64,000 nucleotides of DNA from Agapanthus africanus (GCA_030015575.1 JASDDO010000026.1:27172079-27236078), one strand, 5' to 3'; counted from the stretch's first letter, positions 11,716-24,392 are shown. Numbers and translations: made by a program. Notes: generated from the sequence alone by a model not told the origin.

Positions 11716-13039
11716 GAGGTGGGGTCCGCTTCAGGGCCCATCTCTCTTCATATTTCCCTCACTCTTGATCCTGTAAGCTCTGCGCTCTCCTCTTAGGTCG
11801 GATTTCTGCGTTGCCGAGGACTTCTCTATCAGGTTAGATGGTTCCTTTAAGGAGTCTGTAGATGACGTCAGGGTAGATTCCAGGGATCCCTCCGCCGAGT
11901 CGGAGCCTTCCCGGGGAGTTAGGGTCAGATCTTCTTTCCGGGGCCGCGCGTCAGGGGCGAATCCCCGAGCGGAGGTGCCGGATGATCCTGGCGTGCCATC
12001 CTTGGTGAGGTACGAGAACGAGCTTTCCACCGCTCGGGCTCGTTTCCATATCCCGTCCGGCTACACTCTACGTTTGGCCGAGGAAGGAGAGAGGACGGAT
12101 CAGGTACGGGGTAAAGAGATTGCCTTGTACTTGGAATCCTTTTGGGCCGGAATGCGCCTGCCCTTCTCTCCCGAGATTATTAGGACGCTAAATTACTTTG
12201 GGCTAGTCCCGGGCCAGCTAGTGCCGAACTCATGAAGGATTCTCCTTGGGTTCCTGGTCCTCTTGAAGTTGCAGATGATTCCTTTTGGTCTGTACATCCT
12301 TGTCTCCTCTCTTGTTTACAAAGGCCACCCCGGCACCCGTGCGAGCGACCCAAGGTGGGTTTATCTCTCCTTTAGGAAATGACGGGGGAGTGTGCCAGGG
12401 TCGGGTGTCGTCGCCCTGCCTTCTTCCATCCACGATTGGAAGAAGAAATTTTTCTTCGTTGGGCCGCCGGAAGGTGAGGACTGGCCCGTGCCCACCCAGT
12501 GGTCTAGGGATAGGTTCCGGCGGGGAAGCCCGTCCAATGACCCCGACGCGGTGAGAGTGGCGGAGTGGGAGCCCATTCCCCAGGCTGACATGCTGCTTTC
12601 CGAGCGGGACCTTAATTGGGTCGGGCTAAGCCCTACCCAGTTCATCGGTAAGTTAGGAGCTCGTAGGCGTTCTGTTAAGCTTGCGTCTATTTTCATTTTT
12701 GTTTGTGTTGCTAACTTTATTGTACCTTGCCTTGTGCAGAACCCATGGACCTGAGCTACCTTCGAGCGGCCATGCGCAAGCCGAAGAAGGGTCGAAGGCT
12801 GGAGGGGCCAGCTCTTCTCTTCGGACGACGATCCTGGCTCCTCCAGCAGCCGCCCCGCCTCCGCGCTCGAGTGCGGATCATGCCCCGGAGTCCAGCAAGG
12901 CGCCGAGCCGAAAGCGGGTTCGGGGGCAGGAGGCCCCGGCTTCGGAGGTAAAGACCAGCCCTCCGCCGTCGGGCCTCAAGAGGTTCCCCGCGCAGTCCCG
13001 CGGACCTCGGCCTCCCCGATCTTGGTGGACGAGGGGGAG

Positions 13040-15831
13040 TGTCACGCCCCGCTTCCCAGAGTACGCAAGATGAGGCACGTGACATAGCCAACCATGCTAC
13101 CTGTGGGTAGGAATTATCCATCCACAGTCACATTACGATTGTGGAGATATCAAGAACAAAATAATAAACTAATCTAATACATGTCCAGATCCATAATAAC
13201 GAGAATCAATAAACAATAAGTGCGGAAGCAAATGATCCAATACAATGAATAAACAGTACGTCCCATAATGCGGGCTCACATCTGGAAATGAAATGAAATA
13301 AATAAACTAAACCCTAAGGAACTCACAGTTCAGCCTGCTGGCTGAAGTACTCCTGCTCGGTCGTCGACAGTAGTACGGAATCTGGGCCATGCAAAACCCA
13401 GACGTCGGCGCGTCATGACATCAAGTATATAATATAAACATGGTAATAAGCAATGCAAGTATGAACATGAATAAAGCAGTACTAAGAAATAACAGAGCAG
13501 GGTAATGTGCAATGGTGACTAAACTGTCCTATCAGGTTTCTACTCTGTAGTCTTTGAAATCAATTGATGAATAGTCGATGTAACTCAATAGTATCCCGTG
13601 CGTGCCCGGGACCACGGTCAAGGTCCTCGGGGCTGAATCCGAGACGTGCCGCTAAGCAGTAATAGGTAGTAGGATGGATGAGTGATGTCGGCATCATCAC
13701 TCCCGGACTGGCCAAGCCCGTAAGACTGATCAGAACAAGTATCGAACTGTTGAGTTACAAGTCGGTTTCACCTTTGATTTCCCCATACCCCCAAGTTATG
13801 TATGTCAGGTCAGGTATTCAATAGTCAAGGACTAATGCCAACACAAAATCAGGTAAAGTAGGCCTGTCTGGATAGACAGCAGGAATGGTCAGGTTCGTCG
13901 GCATTAGGCATGAAATCAGGTAACAGGTCAGGTTGAGTTGATATGTACAGGGTGTCATGTCCGGTGTATCAGTACATGTGTCAGGTGTATCAAGGTCGGT
14001 CAATATGTAATGTAATCAAATGTATGCTGATAACAGGTATAGTAACGAATAAAGAACAACAGCAGGAACGGCAATACAATATTATTCCATGTAAACACAG
14101 TGATGCTTTGTGTTCTCTTATTAACAGGTTCAAGCACCCTTGGGGTGCAATAATCACAGTGTAGCGCAATATTAATAACAGCAGGCAATAAATATTTAAG
14201 TGTGCGACTATTATCCTCTAAATATTAAAATGATTAGCAGGTAGTTGTTATTAAGGTTAAGTGGTGCACATCATATTTCGTCCGATGAGAACAAGTAACA
14301 ATACTTAATTAAAACAGGACGTTTTATGAATCAAATATTTAATTAGTTAACTTAGCATGTAGCAAGAAATCTTGCCTCGACGGTTTCGCAAACCGGAAAG
14401 CACGGATGCGGTGTCGGCAGGAAACACGAGACGGGTGCACGGGCCACGGATCGAGTCCCAACGGCGAACAACGGGACCACACGGACCAGGGTACTTCGCT
14501 GGAGCGTCGGGTCCAAAAGACGGCACGGTCGGAAACCGGCAAAAGTCAAAAGTAACGAAGTTAGCAAACGCGATAAACATGAGCAACCGACCAGCGAGGG
14601 GTTTCACACAAAAGGAAGGATAAGGAATGCTTACAGGGAGACACCAGGGGCAACCACGGCGGGCTCGACGGCGCTGGAACGCCGGCGAGGCAGCGACGGC
14701 GGCTGTGAAGGCTGGACAGCCTCTGAGTTCGCTGGAGAGGGTGGTGCGACGAGTAGAGGAGGGTGGTGGTCGGCTCTGGTGATCGAGGGGGAAAGGAGGT
14801 GGTCAGAGGTGGCGCGGGTGACGTCGACGAGAGTCGACGGCACGTTTTCCGGCGACCCGGGGATTGGTGCTAGGGTCGGGCTCGGGTCTGGTGGTGGTCC
14901 TGCGAGGGGAGGAGGAAGGCGACGACGAGGTCGGGACGAGGAGGAAGAGAGGGAGTCTCGGGCGTCGTTGGCGACGGGAGGCGGCGGCGACGGCGAGCTC
15001 TGCGGTGCAGGAGGTGGCGTCGGGGTTGGGTGCAGGCGCGGAAAGAGGCGGAGGAAGGAGGTAGGAGGGTGCGGCTAGGCTGAGGAGGTGTTGACGGCGA
15101 CGGCGAGGTCGCGGGGAGGTCGGCGGTGCGAGTACGAGGAGCTAGGGTTAGGGTTGCGAGATGTTTCTCGTGGTGGAGGAGGCGGCTGCGTAAGGGAGAT
15201 ATATATATAGGAAGAGAGAGAGAGAGATTGGTTAGAGAGAGAGAGATAGAGAATAGAGAGAGAGAGGAGGCGGGCCCACGAAGATTGGAGCCACGCGATT
15301 GGCTGGGGATGTGTACGGGAGGTTTAAAAAATCAAATTTAAAAGATTTAATAGGGACTTTACGTTAAAGATTAGCAACAGAATAATTATATAGCTTAAAA
15401 TATTAAATTAAAATGGGTATTTTCGGCGCTAAATGAAACATTTCCAAATCGCGCCCGGGTTGCGCCCAAATGTTCCAAATTCAAATTATAGGATTTTAAG
15501 CGAGTTCCAAATTTCGAAAAGAGCTGTTTAATGATTAAAATGCATGCCCCCAAGTCGGACACTTGCACGCGCGCGTAGTCGTCCAAACTTGCCCGTTTAG
15601 CCGAACGGGACGGAATCTCGACACGCGGACGCTACCACGCGACTAGTGGCGACGAGTAGGCCAACATGGACATTTTTAATTTCATTTTAGGAGTTAAAAT
15701 TTGTTATGTGCCAAAATGACTTAACCGGTTAAAATTTGCAAAAAGACACCAAACAATCAGGATAACTGGAATGAGCAATATAAAACCCTCAACTAGTAAT
15801 ATAAATAGTATTATTGGGCTCGGGTGTTACA
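13040..15831 (-). repeat. 3' LTR (2.8 kb) of the nested chromovirus
   Basis: On the minus strand it runs from TGTAACACCCGAGCCCAA to GGGAAGCGGGGCGTGACA. A TATA stretch (15201-15209, minus strand) is followed by CT-rich and very GC-rich DNA (14640-15150) typical of an LTR leader. Long open frames in that GC-rich part (for example 14779-15078) are compositional artefacts with no family resemblance. Confidence 0.9.
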
Positions 15832-15889
15832 TCATACCCAACTACAAAAGAATTTCGTTCTCGAAATTCCAAGAATACAAGATAGCTAA

Positions 15890-18800
15890 CTAATGGAAAA
15901 GGTGAGGGAATTTCTGACGGATCTCGTCTTCTCGCTCCCAAGTGGATTCTCCATGCGATCGATTACCCCAAGAAACTAGCACAAGAGGGATAACCTTGTT
16001 CTTAAGAACCTTTTCTCTTCGATCCTTGATTTCAACTGGTCGCTCCTCAAAAGTTAGGTCCTCCCGTACAGTCAACTCCGAATGATCCAAGACATGAGTC
16101 TCATCGCGAACATACCTCCGTAGTTGAGACACATGAAACACATCGTGTACTCCTGCCAATGACTGTGGTAACGCCAAACGGTACGCTACCTCTCCAACAC
16201 GCTCCAATATCTCGAAAGGTCCAACGAATCGAGGACTAAGCTTTCCCCGACTTCCAAAGCGAATCAACCCTCTAGTCGGTGATATCTTCAGGAATACCAA
16301 ATCACCCACGGCGAACTCTAAAGGTCTTCTTGACGTGTCGGCCCAACTTTTCTGTCTGTCTTGAGCTGCCTTCATATGCTTCCTGATTGTATTCACCTTC
16401 TCGACTGTCTGTACCACCAAATCTGGCCCTAGTAACCTTCGTTCACCAACATCATCCCAACAAACCGGCGAACGGCACTTACGACCATACAACGCTTCAA
16501 ACGGAGCCATCTGAATAGTCGCTTGGAAGCTATTGTTGTACGAAAACTCCACCAGGTGTAGATGATCCTCCCAAGAACCTTTGAAGTCTAACATGCAAGC
16601 CCTCAACATATCTTCAAGGGTCTGGATCGTTCTCTCCGATTGTCCATTAGTTTGAGGATGATAAGCTGTGCTAAACTTCAATCGAGTCCCCAAACTTTCT
16701 TGTAAACTCCTCCAAAAGTGCGACAAGAACCGAGTGTCCCGATCGGACACGATGCTTACCGGCACTCCATGCAATCTGACAATCTCCTGCATGTATCGCT
16801 CTGCCAAATTCTCTGTCGATTGACCAACCCGAAAAGGAATAAAGTGAGCTGCTTTGGTCAACCGATCGACAATCACCCATACTGCATTGTTGCCCTTTGG
16901 ACTCCGCGGTAAAGCCGTCACGAAATCCATGGTTATATGTTCCCACTTCCACTGAGGAATCGGAAGTGGTTGCAACAAACCAGCAACCCTTTGGTGTTCA
17001 GCCTTGACTTGCTGACACACCAAGCACTTAGCCACGAAGCGAGCAATCTCCCGTTTCATGCCTTCCCACCAGAAATGCTGTCGAATATCTCGGTACATCT
17101 TTGTCCCTCCTGGATGTACAGAGTAAGCTGAACTGTGTGCCTCCTTCATAAGCTCTTCACGCACATCCCCTTTTGGCACACACACACGGCTACCATATCT
17201 CAACAAACCATCTTCGTGGATCCGTAAATCGGTTCGTAGTCCGGCTTCAACCTGCTCCCGAAACTTTTGTAGTCTAGGATCCTGCGATTGTGCCGTTTTA
17301 ATCTTCTCAACCAAGGACGACTGTACTTGCAATTGCGTCAACTGTCCCAGAGCATGTGGTAGCACAACCTCCAAGTCGAATCTCCGAAAATCCGCAATGA
17401 TCTCCCTCTGTGCAGTCAATATCTGAATTGCTGGTAACCGACTTAGCGCATCTGGCACGACGTTAACTTTTTCCGGATGGTACTTAAGATCAAGGTCGTA
17501 GTCGGCCATCAGCTCCAACCATCTGCGTTGCCTCATGTTCAACTCCTTCTGAGTGAACACATATTTCAAACTCTTGTGATCCGGAAAGACTTCGACTCTC
17601 TCGCCCAAAAGGTAGTGTCTCCAAATCTTCAGGGCGAAGATCACGGCTGCAAGCTCTAAGTCATGAGTCGGATAATTCTTCTCATGAGTCTTCAGTTGTC
17701 TCGATGCGTAAGCGACGACCTTCCCATTCTGCATCAGAACACATCCCAATCCTTTTCCGGATGCGTCGCTGTGTATCACTAGTCCTCCTGAATTATCTGG
17801 TACGGTCAGGATCGGGGCGGTTATCAACTTTTGCTTCAACGTCTCGAAGGCCAATGCACATCCATCCGTCCAAACGAACTGTACCTCCTTGCGCGTGAGC
17901 TTGGTTAACGGCTCAGCTACACGAGCGAAGTTCTCCACGAACCTCCTGTAGTATCCAGCGAGTCCAAGAAAACTTCTTATCTCAGCCACATTTCTTGGAA
18001 TAGGCCAATCTCGAACTGCTGTAATCTTCTCGGGATCAACGGCGATTCCATTGCCCGACACAACATGCCCCAGAAACTTCACTTCTTCCAGCCAGAATTC
18101 GCACTTACTCATCTTCGCGAATAACTTCTCTTGTCTCAGCGTCTGCAATGCGATCCTTAAATGCTCAGCATGCTCCTCCGGACTCTTCGAGTACACCAGA
18201 ATATCGTCAATGAATACCACAATAAACTGGTCTAAGAATGGTGAAAAGATCCTGTTCATCAAATCCATGAATATTGCTGGCGCATTAGTCACTCCGAAGG
18301 GCATCACTAGATACTCGAAATGTCCATATCGAGTTCGAAACGCCGTCTTGCAAATGTCTTCTGCTTTCACTCGGACCTGATGATATCCTGATCGCAGGTC
18401 CAGTTTCGAGAATACCCTCGCACCACTAAGCTGCTCAAAAAGTTCTCCAATGCGAGGGATCGGGTACTTGTTCTTAATAGTCACCCGGTTCAATTCTCGA
18501 TAATCAATGCACATCCTTCTCGTGCCATCCTTCTTCTTTACTAAAAGAACTGGAGCTCCCCAAGGCGAGTTGCTGCTTCGAATCCAACCTTTCTCGAGTA
18601 ATTCACCAACTTGTTTCTTAACTTCTTCCAATTCCACTGGTGCCATCGGATAATAAGATTTTGATACTGGCGCTGCACCAGGAATAAGGTCAATCGCAAA
18701 CTCCACATCTCGCTTTGGCGGTAAGCCCGAAATATCTGCAAATACATCCATGAAGTCGCGAACAATTGCCGGCTCCTTATTACTATCCACTTCCATTGTC

Positions 18801-19255
18801 GCAAGAACACTGTCTGTCGGCCTAGCCCTAAACTCGACTGGCCCGACAGAGCGGCTTCCTCCAGTGAAGGTAAACTCAGGGTGTCCGGGAATCTGGAGAA
18901 TTACTTTCCTTGCCCTACAGTCAATGTGGGCGTGGAAAGTGCCAAGAAAATCCATCCCCAAGACAACCTCATAACTGCCCGTATCTATCACCAAGAAATC
19001 TGCAAAAAGCTCCCGTCCACAAACAACAACTGAACAATCTCTACATTCCTTACTAGCTATGATTTTCCCATTCCCAGTGTGTATGTCCCAGAAACTAGAC
19101 AGGGTCGTACAGATAATCGAGTGTGTAGTTACAAATTTGGATGACATAAAACAGTGGGATGCTCCGGAATCAAATAATGCCAATGCAGGAAAACCATGAA
19201 CGAGCAAAGTACCTGAAACCACTTCTCCTGATGCCTTAGCTTCCTCAGCTGTCAA
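15890..19255 (-). CDS. Intact chromovirus pol polyprotein (PR-RT-RNase H-IN-chromodomain)
   Basis: The 1121-codon frame has no interruption. Domains in order are: aspartic protease with DSGASHCF (Asp about residue 29); reverse transcriptase with [16 protein letters not shown] and FIDDILVYS (Asp 350/351); RNase H with Asp 497, HDLELA and PDALSRL; integrase HHCC finger (HPGGTKM to CLVCQQ) and DDE core (Asp 777, Asp 838 in SDRD, Glu 874 in GQSERT); then a GPFEI region and a chromodomain end ([15 protein letters not shown]). The stated first codon is TTG, and the frame stays open upstream, where a deletion has removed gag. The first ATG is codon 37, inside the protease. The enzyme set looks functional, but the element cannot be complete without gag and a primer site. 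Confidence 0.93.
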   Translation of the reverse strand: MTAEEAKASGEVVSGTLLVHGFPALALFDSGASHCFMSSKFVTTHSIICTTLSSFWDIHTGNGKIIASKECRDCSVVVCGRELFADFLVIDTGSYEVVLGMDFLGTFHAHIDCRARKVILQIPGHPEFTFTGGSRSVGPVEFRARPTDSVLATMEVDSNKEPAIVRDFMDVFADISGLPPKRDVEFAIDLIPGAAPVSKSYYPMAPVELEEVKKQVGELLEKGWIRSSNSPWGAPVLLVKKKDGTRRMCIDYRELNRVTIKNKYPIPRIGELFEQLSGARVFSKLDLRSGYHQVRVKAEDICKTAFRTRYGHFEYLVMPFGVTNAPAIFMDLMNRIFSPFLDQFIVVFIDDILVYSKSPEEHAEHLRIALQTLRQEKLFAKMSKCEFWLEEVKFLGHVVSGNGIAVDPEKITAVRDWPIPRNVAEIRSFLGLAGYYRRFVENFARVAEPLTKLTRKEVQFVWTDGCALAFETLKQKLITAPILTVPDNSGGLVIHSDASGKGLGCVLMQNGKVVAYASRQLKTHEKNYPTHDLELAAVIFALKIWRHYLLGERVEVFPDHKSLKYVFTQKELNMRQRRWLELMADYDLDLKYHPEKVNVVPDALSRLPAIQILTAQREIIADFRRFDLEVVLPHALGQLTQLQVQSSLVEKIKTAQSQDPRLQKFREQVEAGLRTDLRIHEDGLLRYGSRVCVPKGDVREELMKEAHSSAYSVHPGGTKMYRDIRQHFWWEGMKREIARFVAKCLVCQQVKAEHQRVAGLLQPLPIPQWKWEHITMDFVTALPRSPKGNNAVWVIVDRLTKAAHFIPFRVGQSTENLAERYMQEIVRLHGVPVSIVSDRDTRFLSHFWRSLQESLGTRLKFSTAYHPQTNGQSERTIQTLEDMLRACMLDFKGSWEDHLHLVEFSYNNSFQATIQMAPFEALYGRKCRSPVCWDDVGERRLLGPDLVVQTVEKVNTIRKHMKAAQDRQKSWADTSRRPLEFAVGDLVFLKISPTRGLIRFGSRGKLSPRFVGPFEILERVGEVAYRLALPQSLAGVHDVFHVSQLRRYVRDETHVLDHSELTVREDLTFEERPVEIKDRREKVLKNKVIPLVLVSWGNRSHGESTWEREDEIRQKFPHLFH

Positions 19256-19320
19256 CGTGAAAGCTCGAGCCTGATTTGGTCCTTGAGTCAGCTGTTTCTG
19301 CCCTTGGAACGGTCTCTGCG

Positions 19321-21341
19321 GACTAATGCCAACACAAAATCAGGTAAAGTAGGTCTGTCTGGATAGACAGCAGGAATGGTCAGGTTCGTCGGCATTAAGC
19401 ATGAAATCAGGTAACAGGTCAGGTCACGTTTCAACAGGTTGAGTTGATATGTACAAGGTGTCATGTCCGGTGTATCAGTACATGTGTCAGGTGTATCAAG
19501 GTCGGTCAATATGTAATGTAATCAAATGTATGCTGATAACAGGTATAGTAACGAATAAAGAACAACAGCAGGAACGGCAATACAATATTATTCCATGTAA
19601 ACACAGTGATGCTTTGTGTTCTCTTATTAACTGGTTCAAGCACCCTTGGGGTGCAATAATCACAGTGTAGCGCAATATTAATAACAGCAGGCAATAAATA
19701 TTTAAGTGTGCGACTATTATCCTCTAAATATTAAAATGATTAGCAGGTAGTTGTTATTAAGGTTAGGTGGTGCACATCATATTTCGTCCGATGAGAACAA
19801 GTAACAATACTTAGTTAAAACAGCACGTTTTATGAATCAAATATTTAATTAGTTAACTTAGCATGTAGCAAGAAATCTTGCCTCGACGGTTTCGCAAACC
19901 GGAAAGCACGGATGCGGTGTCGGCAGGAAACACGAGACGGGTGCACGGGCCACGGATCGAGTCCCAACGGCGAACAACGGGACCATACGGACCAGGGTAC
20001 TTCGCTGGAGCGTCGGGTCCAAAAGACGGCACGGTCGGAAACCGGCAAAAGTCAAAAGTAACGAAGTTAGCAAACGCGATAAACATGAGCAACCGACCAG
20101 CGAGGGGTTTCGCACAAAAGGAAGGATAAGGAATGCTTACAGGGAGACACCAGGGGCAACCACGGCGGGCTCGACGGCGCTGGAACGCCGGCGAGGCAGC
20201 GACGGCGGCTGTGAAGGCTGGACAGCCTCTGAGTTCGCTGGAGAGGGTGGTGCGACGAGGAGACGAGGGTGGTGGTCGGCTCTGGTGATCGAGGGGGAAA
20301 GGAGGTGGTCGGAGGTGGCGCGGGTGACGTCGACGGGAGTCGACGGCACGTTTTCCGGCGACCCGGGGATTGGTGCTAGGGTCGGGCTCGGGTCTGGTGG
20401 TGGTCCGGCGAGGGGAGGAGGAAGGCGAAGACGAGGTCGGGACGAGGAGGAAGAGAGGGAGTCTCGGGCGTCGTTGGCGACGGGAGGCGGCGGCGACGGC
20501 GAGGTCTGCGGTGCAGGAGGTGGCGTCGGGGTTGGGTGCAGGCGCGGAAAGAGGCGGAGGAAGGAGGTAGGAGGGTGCGGCTAGGCTGAGGAGGTGTTGA
20601 CGGCGACGGCGAGGTCGCGGGGAGGTCGGCGGCGCGAGTACGAGGAGCTAGGGTTAGGGTTGCGAGATGTTTCTCGTGGTGGAGGAGGCGGCTGCGTAAG
20701 GGAAATATATATATATAGGAAGAGAAAGAGAGAGATTGGTTAGAGAGAGAGAGAGATAGAGAATAGAGAGAGAGAGGAGGCGGGCCCACGAAGATTGGAG
20801 CCACGCGATTGGCTGGGGATGTGTACGGGAGGTTTAAAAAATCAAATTTAAAAGATTTAATAGGGATTTTACGTTAAAGATTAGCAACAGAATAATTATA
20901 TAGTTTAAAATATTAAATTAAAATGGGTATTTTCGGCGCTAAATGAAACATTTCCAAATCGCGTCCGGGTTGCGCCCAAATGTTCCAAATTCAAATTATA
21001 GGATTTTAAGCAAGTTTCAAATTTCGAAAAGAGGTGTTTAATGATTAAAATGCATGCCCCCAAGTCGGACACTTGCACGCGCGCGTAGTCGTCCAAACTT
21101 GCCCGTTTAGCCGAACGGGACGGAATCTCGACACGCGGACGCTACCACGCGACTAGTGGCGACGAGTAGGCCAACATGGACATTTTTAATTTCATTTTAG
21201 GAGTTAAAATTTGTTATGTGCCAAAATGACTTAACCGGTTAAAATTTGCAAAAAGACACCAAACAATCAGGATAACTGGAATGAGCAATATAAAACCCTC
21301 AACTAGTAATATAAATAGTATTATTGGGCTCGGGTGTTACA
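19321..21341 (-). repeat. Truncated 5' LTR of the nested chromovirus
   Basis: It matches 13829-15831 base for base with few differences. It begins abruptly at GGACTAATGCCAAC, where the pol-side sequence ends in TCTCTGC. The missing LTR end, primer site and gag mean a single deletion joined the LTR interior to late gag, with GGA shared at the junction. AG-rich and GC-rich blocks repeat those of the other LTR. Confidence 0.9.
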
Positions 21342-22316
21342 AGGAGCTCCGCTTTGAGGTGCCCTCGGAGATTTCCGTCGCTGACAACTTGCTGTCCGAC
21401 ATGGAGAGGTCGGCCGGGGGCAAGGTCCCTGGGAGGGCTCTGAAGGCGCAAATGGCGTCCATCGCCCAAGAGGTCTTGCAGGTCAGTGCTTGTACTTCAC
21501 TCAATTTTTTACTTTAGCGTCTCTTCATTCGCGAGATTTGGTGCTCCTTTTTCTTTCTGACCCCCTTCTGATTTCTTCAGGTCCTCCAGCACATCGCTCT
21601 CGTCATCCGGATGGAAGAGGACGAAATAGCCCTGGTGATGTGGGCCGCGGGCGAGCTCTCTTTGCTGGAGGAGAGCTCGAAGCGGGAGCTGGAGGCGGCG
21701 AGGGCGAGGTGGCGGCAGGGAAGCAGGAGACGGCGGCCGCGAAGGAGGAGGCGGCGACCGCGAAGCAGGAAGTTGCCAGGTTCCGCGAGGCCGCCCAGGC
21801 TGTCAAGGCCAAGCTTCAGGACTCCAGGGTGCTCGTCGGCACCATGAAGAAGTCCGTGAGCACCCTCCAGAAGAAGTTGGAGGCTGCGATAGAGGCGGCG
21901 AAGCAAGACGACCTCAGAGCGGCGAAGGCGGTGGAGAACTTCCAGAAGTCGGAACAGTTCTACACCGTCCTAGCCTTGGCCACCACCGCCATCTGGCACG
22001 ATGCCCTCGACTCCGTCAAGGCTCGGTTGCTGGAGTTCGCTGACAAGGAGCTCCAGGCCGAATATCCTCGCGAGGATGACGAGTAGGGGGGCAGCCCCGG
22101 GGACGAGGTTGGGGAAGAGATACCCGACGAAGGCGACGCCGAGGCTCCTATGGTGGGCGTTGAGCTTCCCGGTGTTACGCCTGGCCCTGTGGCCTGAAGC
22201 CCCTTGTCTTCTTTTTTTTCTTCTTCTTTTTGTTGCCTCAGGAATTTTGTAGGCCTCTGGGCATTTTGTAAGGCTGGGGAACCCACAATACCCTTGTAAA
22301 GACTTTTTGCTTTGTG

Positions 22317-22322
22317 AATAAA
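22317..22322 (+). terminator. Probable polyadenylation signal of the long antisense gene
   Basis: GTGAATAAAGAT lies about 120 bp after the distal TGA at 22195, following a T/C-rich 3' stretch. It fits a plus-strand transcript ending before the tandem array. Confidence 0.45.
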
Positions 22323-22599
22323 GATTTTTGTTTTTACAGTAGTGTTTGTGCTTGTATTTTCCTTTGTCGGTAAACACTCGTATTTGTGCAGTACTGCCTT
22401 CGTTTTATGTCGGTTCTTTGTCTAGCGATCACACATCGAGTTGAATCTGTTCGTTTGCCGAGTGTGCAAAGACCAGCGGGGGACGGTATCTCCATAGCCC
22501 CGAAGTCGAGTTGGAGATCGCTTACACGTAGAACCGGATGCCTCTTGGTGAGGTCATGTTCCTTAGTGTGGAAGACTCGGAGAGGTATGTTGATGATAG

Positions 22600-24240
22600 A
22601 CCAAGTAGGGTAGCTGCCCAGGGCTTCTAGGCGAGGGCTTCAATCCCTGGAGCTGTAAGGTAGTGAATTGGCAGCCGGGGATAGCCGAGCAGGATAGCTG
22701 CCCGGGACCTCTAGGCGAGGGCTTCGATCCCTGGAGTCGTAAGGTAGTGAATTGGCAGCCGGGAATAGCCGAGCAGGGTAGCCGCTCAGATCCCTCTTGC
22801 AAGGGCTTTTGTTCCTTAGTGCGGGAAGTGTCGTGAGAGGCCTACTAAGGACGTAGCCGAGCAGGGTAGCTGCTCGATGCCTCTTGGCGAGGGCTTTGAT
22901 CCTTGGGGTGTTGGGGTAGGGATCCACCAGTCAGGAATAACTGAGCAAGGGTGGGCTCGGTTGCCTTTTGCGAGGGCTTTTGATCCTTAGTGTGGGAGGG
23001 GCCGTAAGTGGCCTACTTAGGATGGCCAAGCAGGGTTACCGCCCGGTGCCTCTTGACGAGGGCTTTGATCCTTAGCCCGGGAGGGGCCGTGGGTGGCCTA
23101 CTAAGGACGGAGCCGAGCAGGGTAGCTGCTCGGTGCCTCTTGGCGAGGGCTTTGATCCTTAGTGTGTTGGGATAGGGAGCTACCAGCCAGGGATAACCGA
23201 GCAAGGGCGGGCCTGGTTGCCTCTTGCGAGGGTTTTGATCCCTGGTTTGTTAGGGTAGGGAGCTACCAGCCAGGGATAACCGAGCAAGGGTGGGCCCGGT
23301 TGCCTCTTGGCAAGGGCTTTGATCCCTGGTTTGTTGGGGTAGGGAGATACAGCCAAGGAAAATCGAGCAAGGGCGGGCCCGGTTGCCTCTTTCGAGGGCT
23401 TTTCATCCTTAGCGCGGGTGGGGCCGTAAGTGGCCTACTAAGGATGGTCGAGCAGAGTTACTGCCCGGTGCCTCTTAGCGAGGGCTTTTTGTCCTTATGG
23501 ATGGTCGAGCAGGGTTGCTGCCCGGTGCCTCTTAGCGAGGGCTTTGATCCCTGGCGTTGTGGGGTAGGGAAGCTACCAGCCAGGGATAGCCGAGCAGGAT
23601 AGCTGCAGGGCTGCCTCTTGGTGAGGGCTTCGATCCCTGGCATTGTGGGGTAGAGAAGCTACCAGTCAGGGATAGCCGAGCAGGATAGCTGCAGGGCTGC
23701 CTCTTAGTGAGGGCTTCGATCCTTGGCGCTAGAGGGGCCGTGGGAGGCCTGCGAAGGATGAGCCAAGCAGTGAAGCTGCTCGGTTTCCTCTTAGTGAGGG
23801 CTTAGATCCCTGGGTAGGCGAGCTACCGGCCAGGGATAGCCGAGTAGGGTAGCTGCAGGGCTGCCTCTTGGTGAGGGCTTAGATCCTTAGTGCTCGAGGG
23901 GCCGTGGAAGGCCTACCAAGGATGAACCAAGTAGTGAAGCTGCTCGGTTGCCTTTTAGTGAGGGCTTAGATCCCTGACATTGTGGGGTAGGCGAGCTACC
24001 GGCCAGGGATAGCCGAGCAGGGTAGCTGCAGGGCTGCCTCTTGGTGAGGGCTTCGATCCTTGACGCTGGAGGGGGCCGTGGGAGGCATGCCAAGGATGAA
24101 CCAAGCAGTGAAGCTGCTCGATTGCCTCTTAGTGAGGGCTCAGATCCCTGGCGTTGTAGGGTAGGTGAGCTACTGGCCAAGGATAGCCGAGCAGGGAAGC
24201 TGCTGGGCTGCCTCTTCATGAGGGCTTTGGGAAGGTGGAC
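22600..24240. repeat. Hairpin-rich tandem array in the gag-only Tat element
   Basis: Imperfect units of about 100-120 bp repeat the words GCCTCTTGGCGAGGGCTT, GATCCTTAG or GATCCCTGG, and AGCCGAGCAGGG. Many units contain self-complementary arms: CCGAGCAGGGTAGCTGCTCGG at 23113-23133, ATCCCTGG...CCAGGGAT pairs around the GGGGTAGG core, and CCTTAGT...ACTAAGG pairs enclosing GGCC-GTAAGT-GGCC. Arms differ between units but stay complementary. No coding frame is supported. Long minus-strand frames here arise from the repeats. Confidence 0.8.
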
Positions 24241-24384
24241 GGTCGTGAGTGACACGTGCCACGAACGCGTGGAGGAGGCGAAGCGCCAGAGCCGTATCGT
24301 TTCGATTTCGCATCGAGCGGCGCGATGTCTGTCGCGTGGCGGCACAGTTGCGGGCGACCGTTGAACTCCGGGGGCATTGTGGGC

Positions 24385-24392
24385 TATAAAAT
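24385..24392 (+). promoter_or_regulatory. TATA box of the small antisense gene
   Basis: GGGCTATAAAATAGAG lies 53 bp upstream of the ATG at 24438, with a C/A-rich start region (CTCACACCCAAAACACAAG) between. The spacing is that of a plant Pol II promoter with a short leader. It reads opposite to gag. Confidence 0.65.

Larger units (their letters stand above)
13040..21341 (-). mobile_element. Young chromovirus-type gypsy element with a gag deletion
   Basis: The outer ends are TGTCACGCCCCG at 13040 and GGGTGTTACA at 21341. Flanks are GGGAG (13035-13039) and AGGAG (21342-21346), a target duplication with one transition. The 3' LTR (13040-15831) is complete. The right-hand LTR (19321-21341) lacks about 790 bp, together with the primer site and gag, and joins pol directly. 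The shared LTR parts are almost identical, apart from a 15-bp insertion near 19425 and scattered changes, so the insertion is recent. It lies in an exon of the antisense gene. Confidence 0.9.
11975..22197 (+). pseudogene. Spliced antisense gene of the plant 'putative gypsy-type transposon' family, split by a gypsy insertion
   Basis: Exon 1 reads RYENELSTARARFHIPSGYT, then LPFSPEIIRTLNYFG and APNSWR-like text (VPNS followed by a TGA where Trp is usual). It continues with IHDWKKKFFFVGPPEG and ERDLNWVGLSPTQFIG. This order resembles the plant family described as putative gypsy-type transposon (PF04195, from memory). An intron with GT/AG ends fits 12652-12739, and exon 2 starts EPMDLSYLRAAMRK. The exon is cut at 13039 by the gypsy element and resumes at 21342. 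A second intron is 21482-21580, and an Ala/Lys/Glu-rich coiled coil follows. The frame shifts once near 21700. A TAG at 22084 interrupts an acidic tail that runs to TGA at 22195-22197. AATAAA follows at about 22317. No function is known for this family. Confidence 0.7.

Noticed and set aside
14347..15078. Long open frames on both strands of the GC-rich LTR
   Set aside because: They recur in the second LTR copy (19853-20804), have biased Arg/Gly/Pro composition and follow GC-rich leader DNA, so they are compositional.
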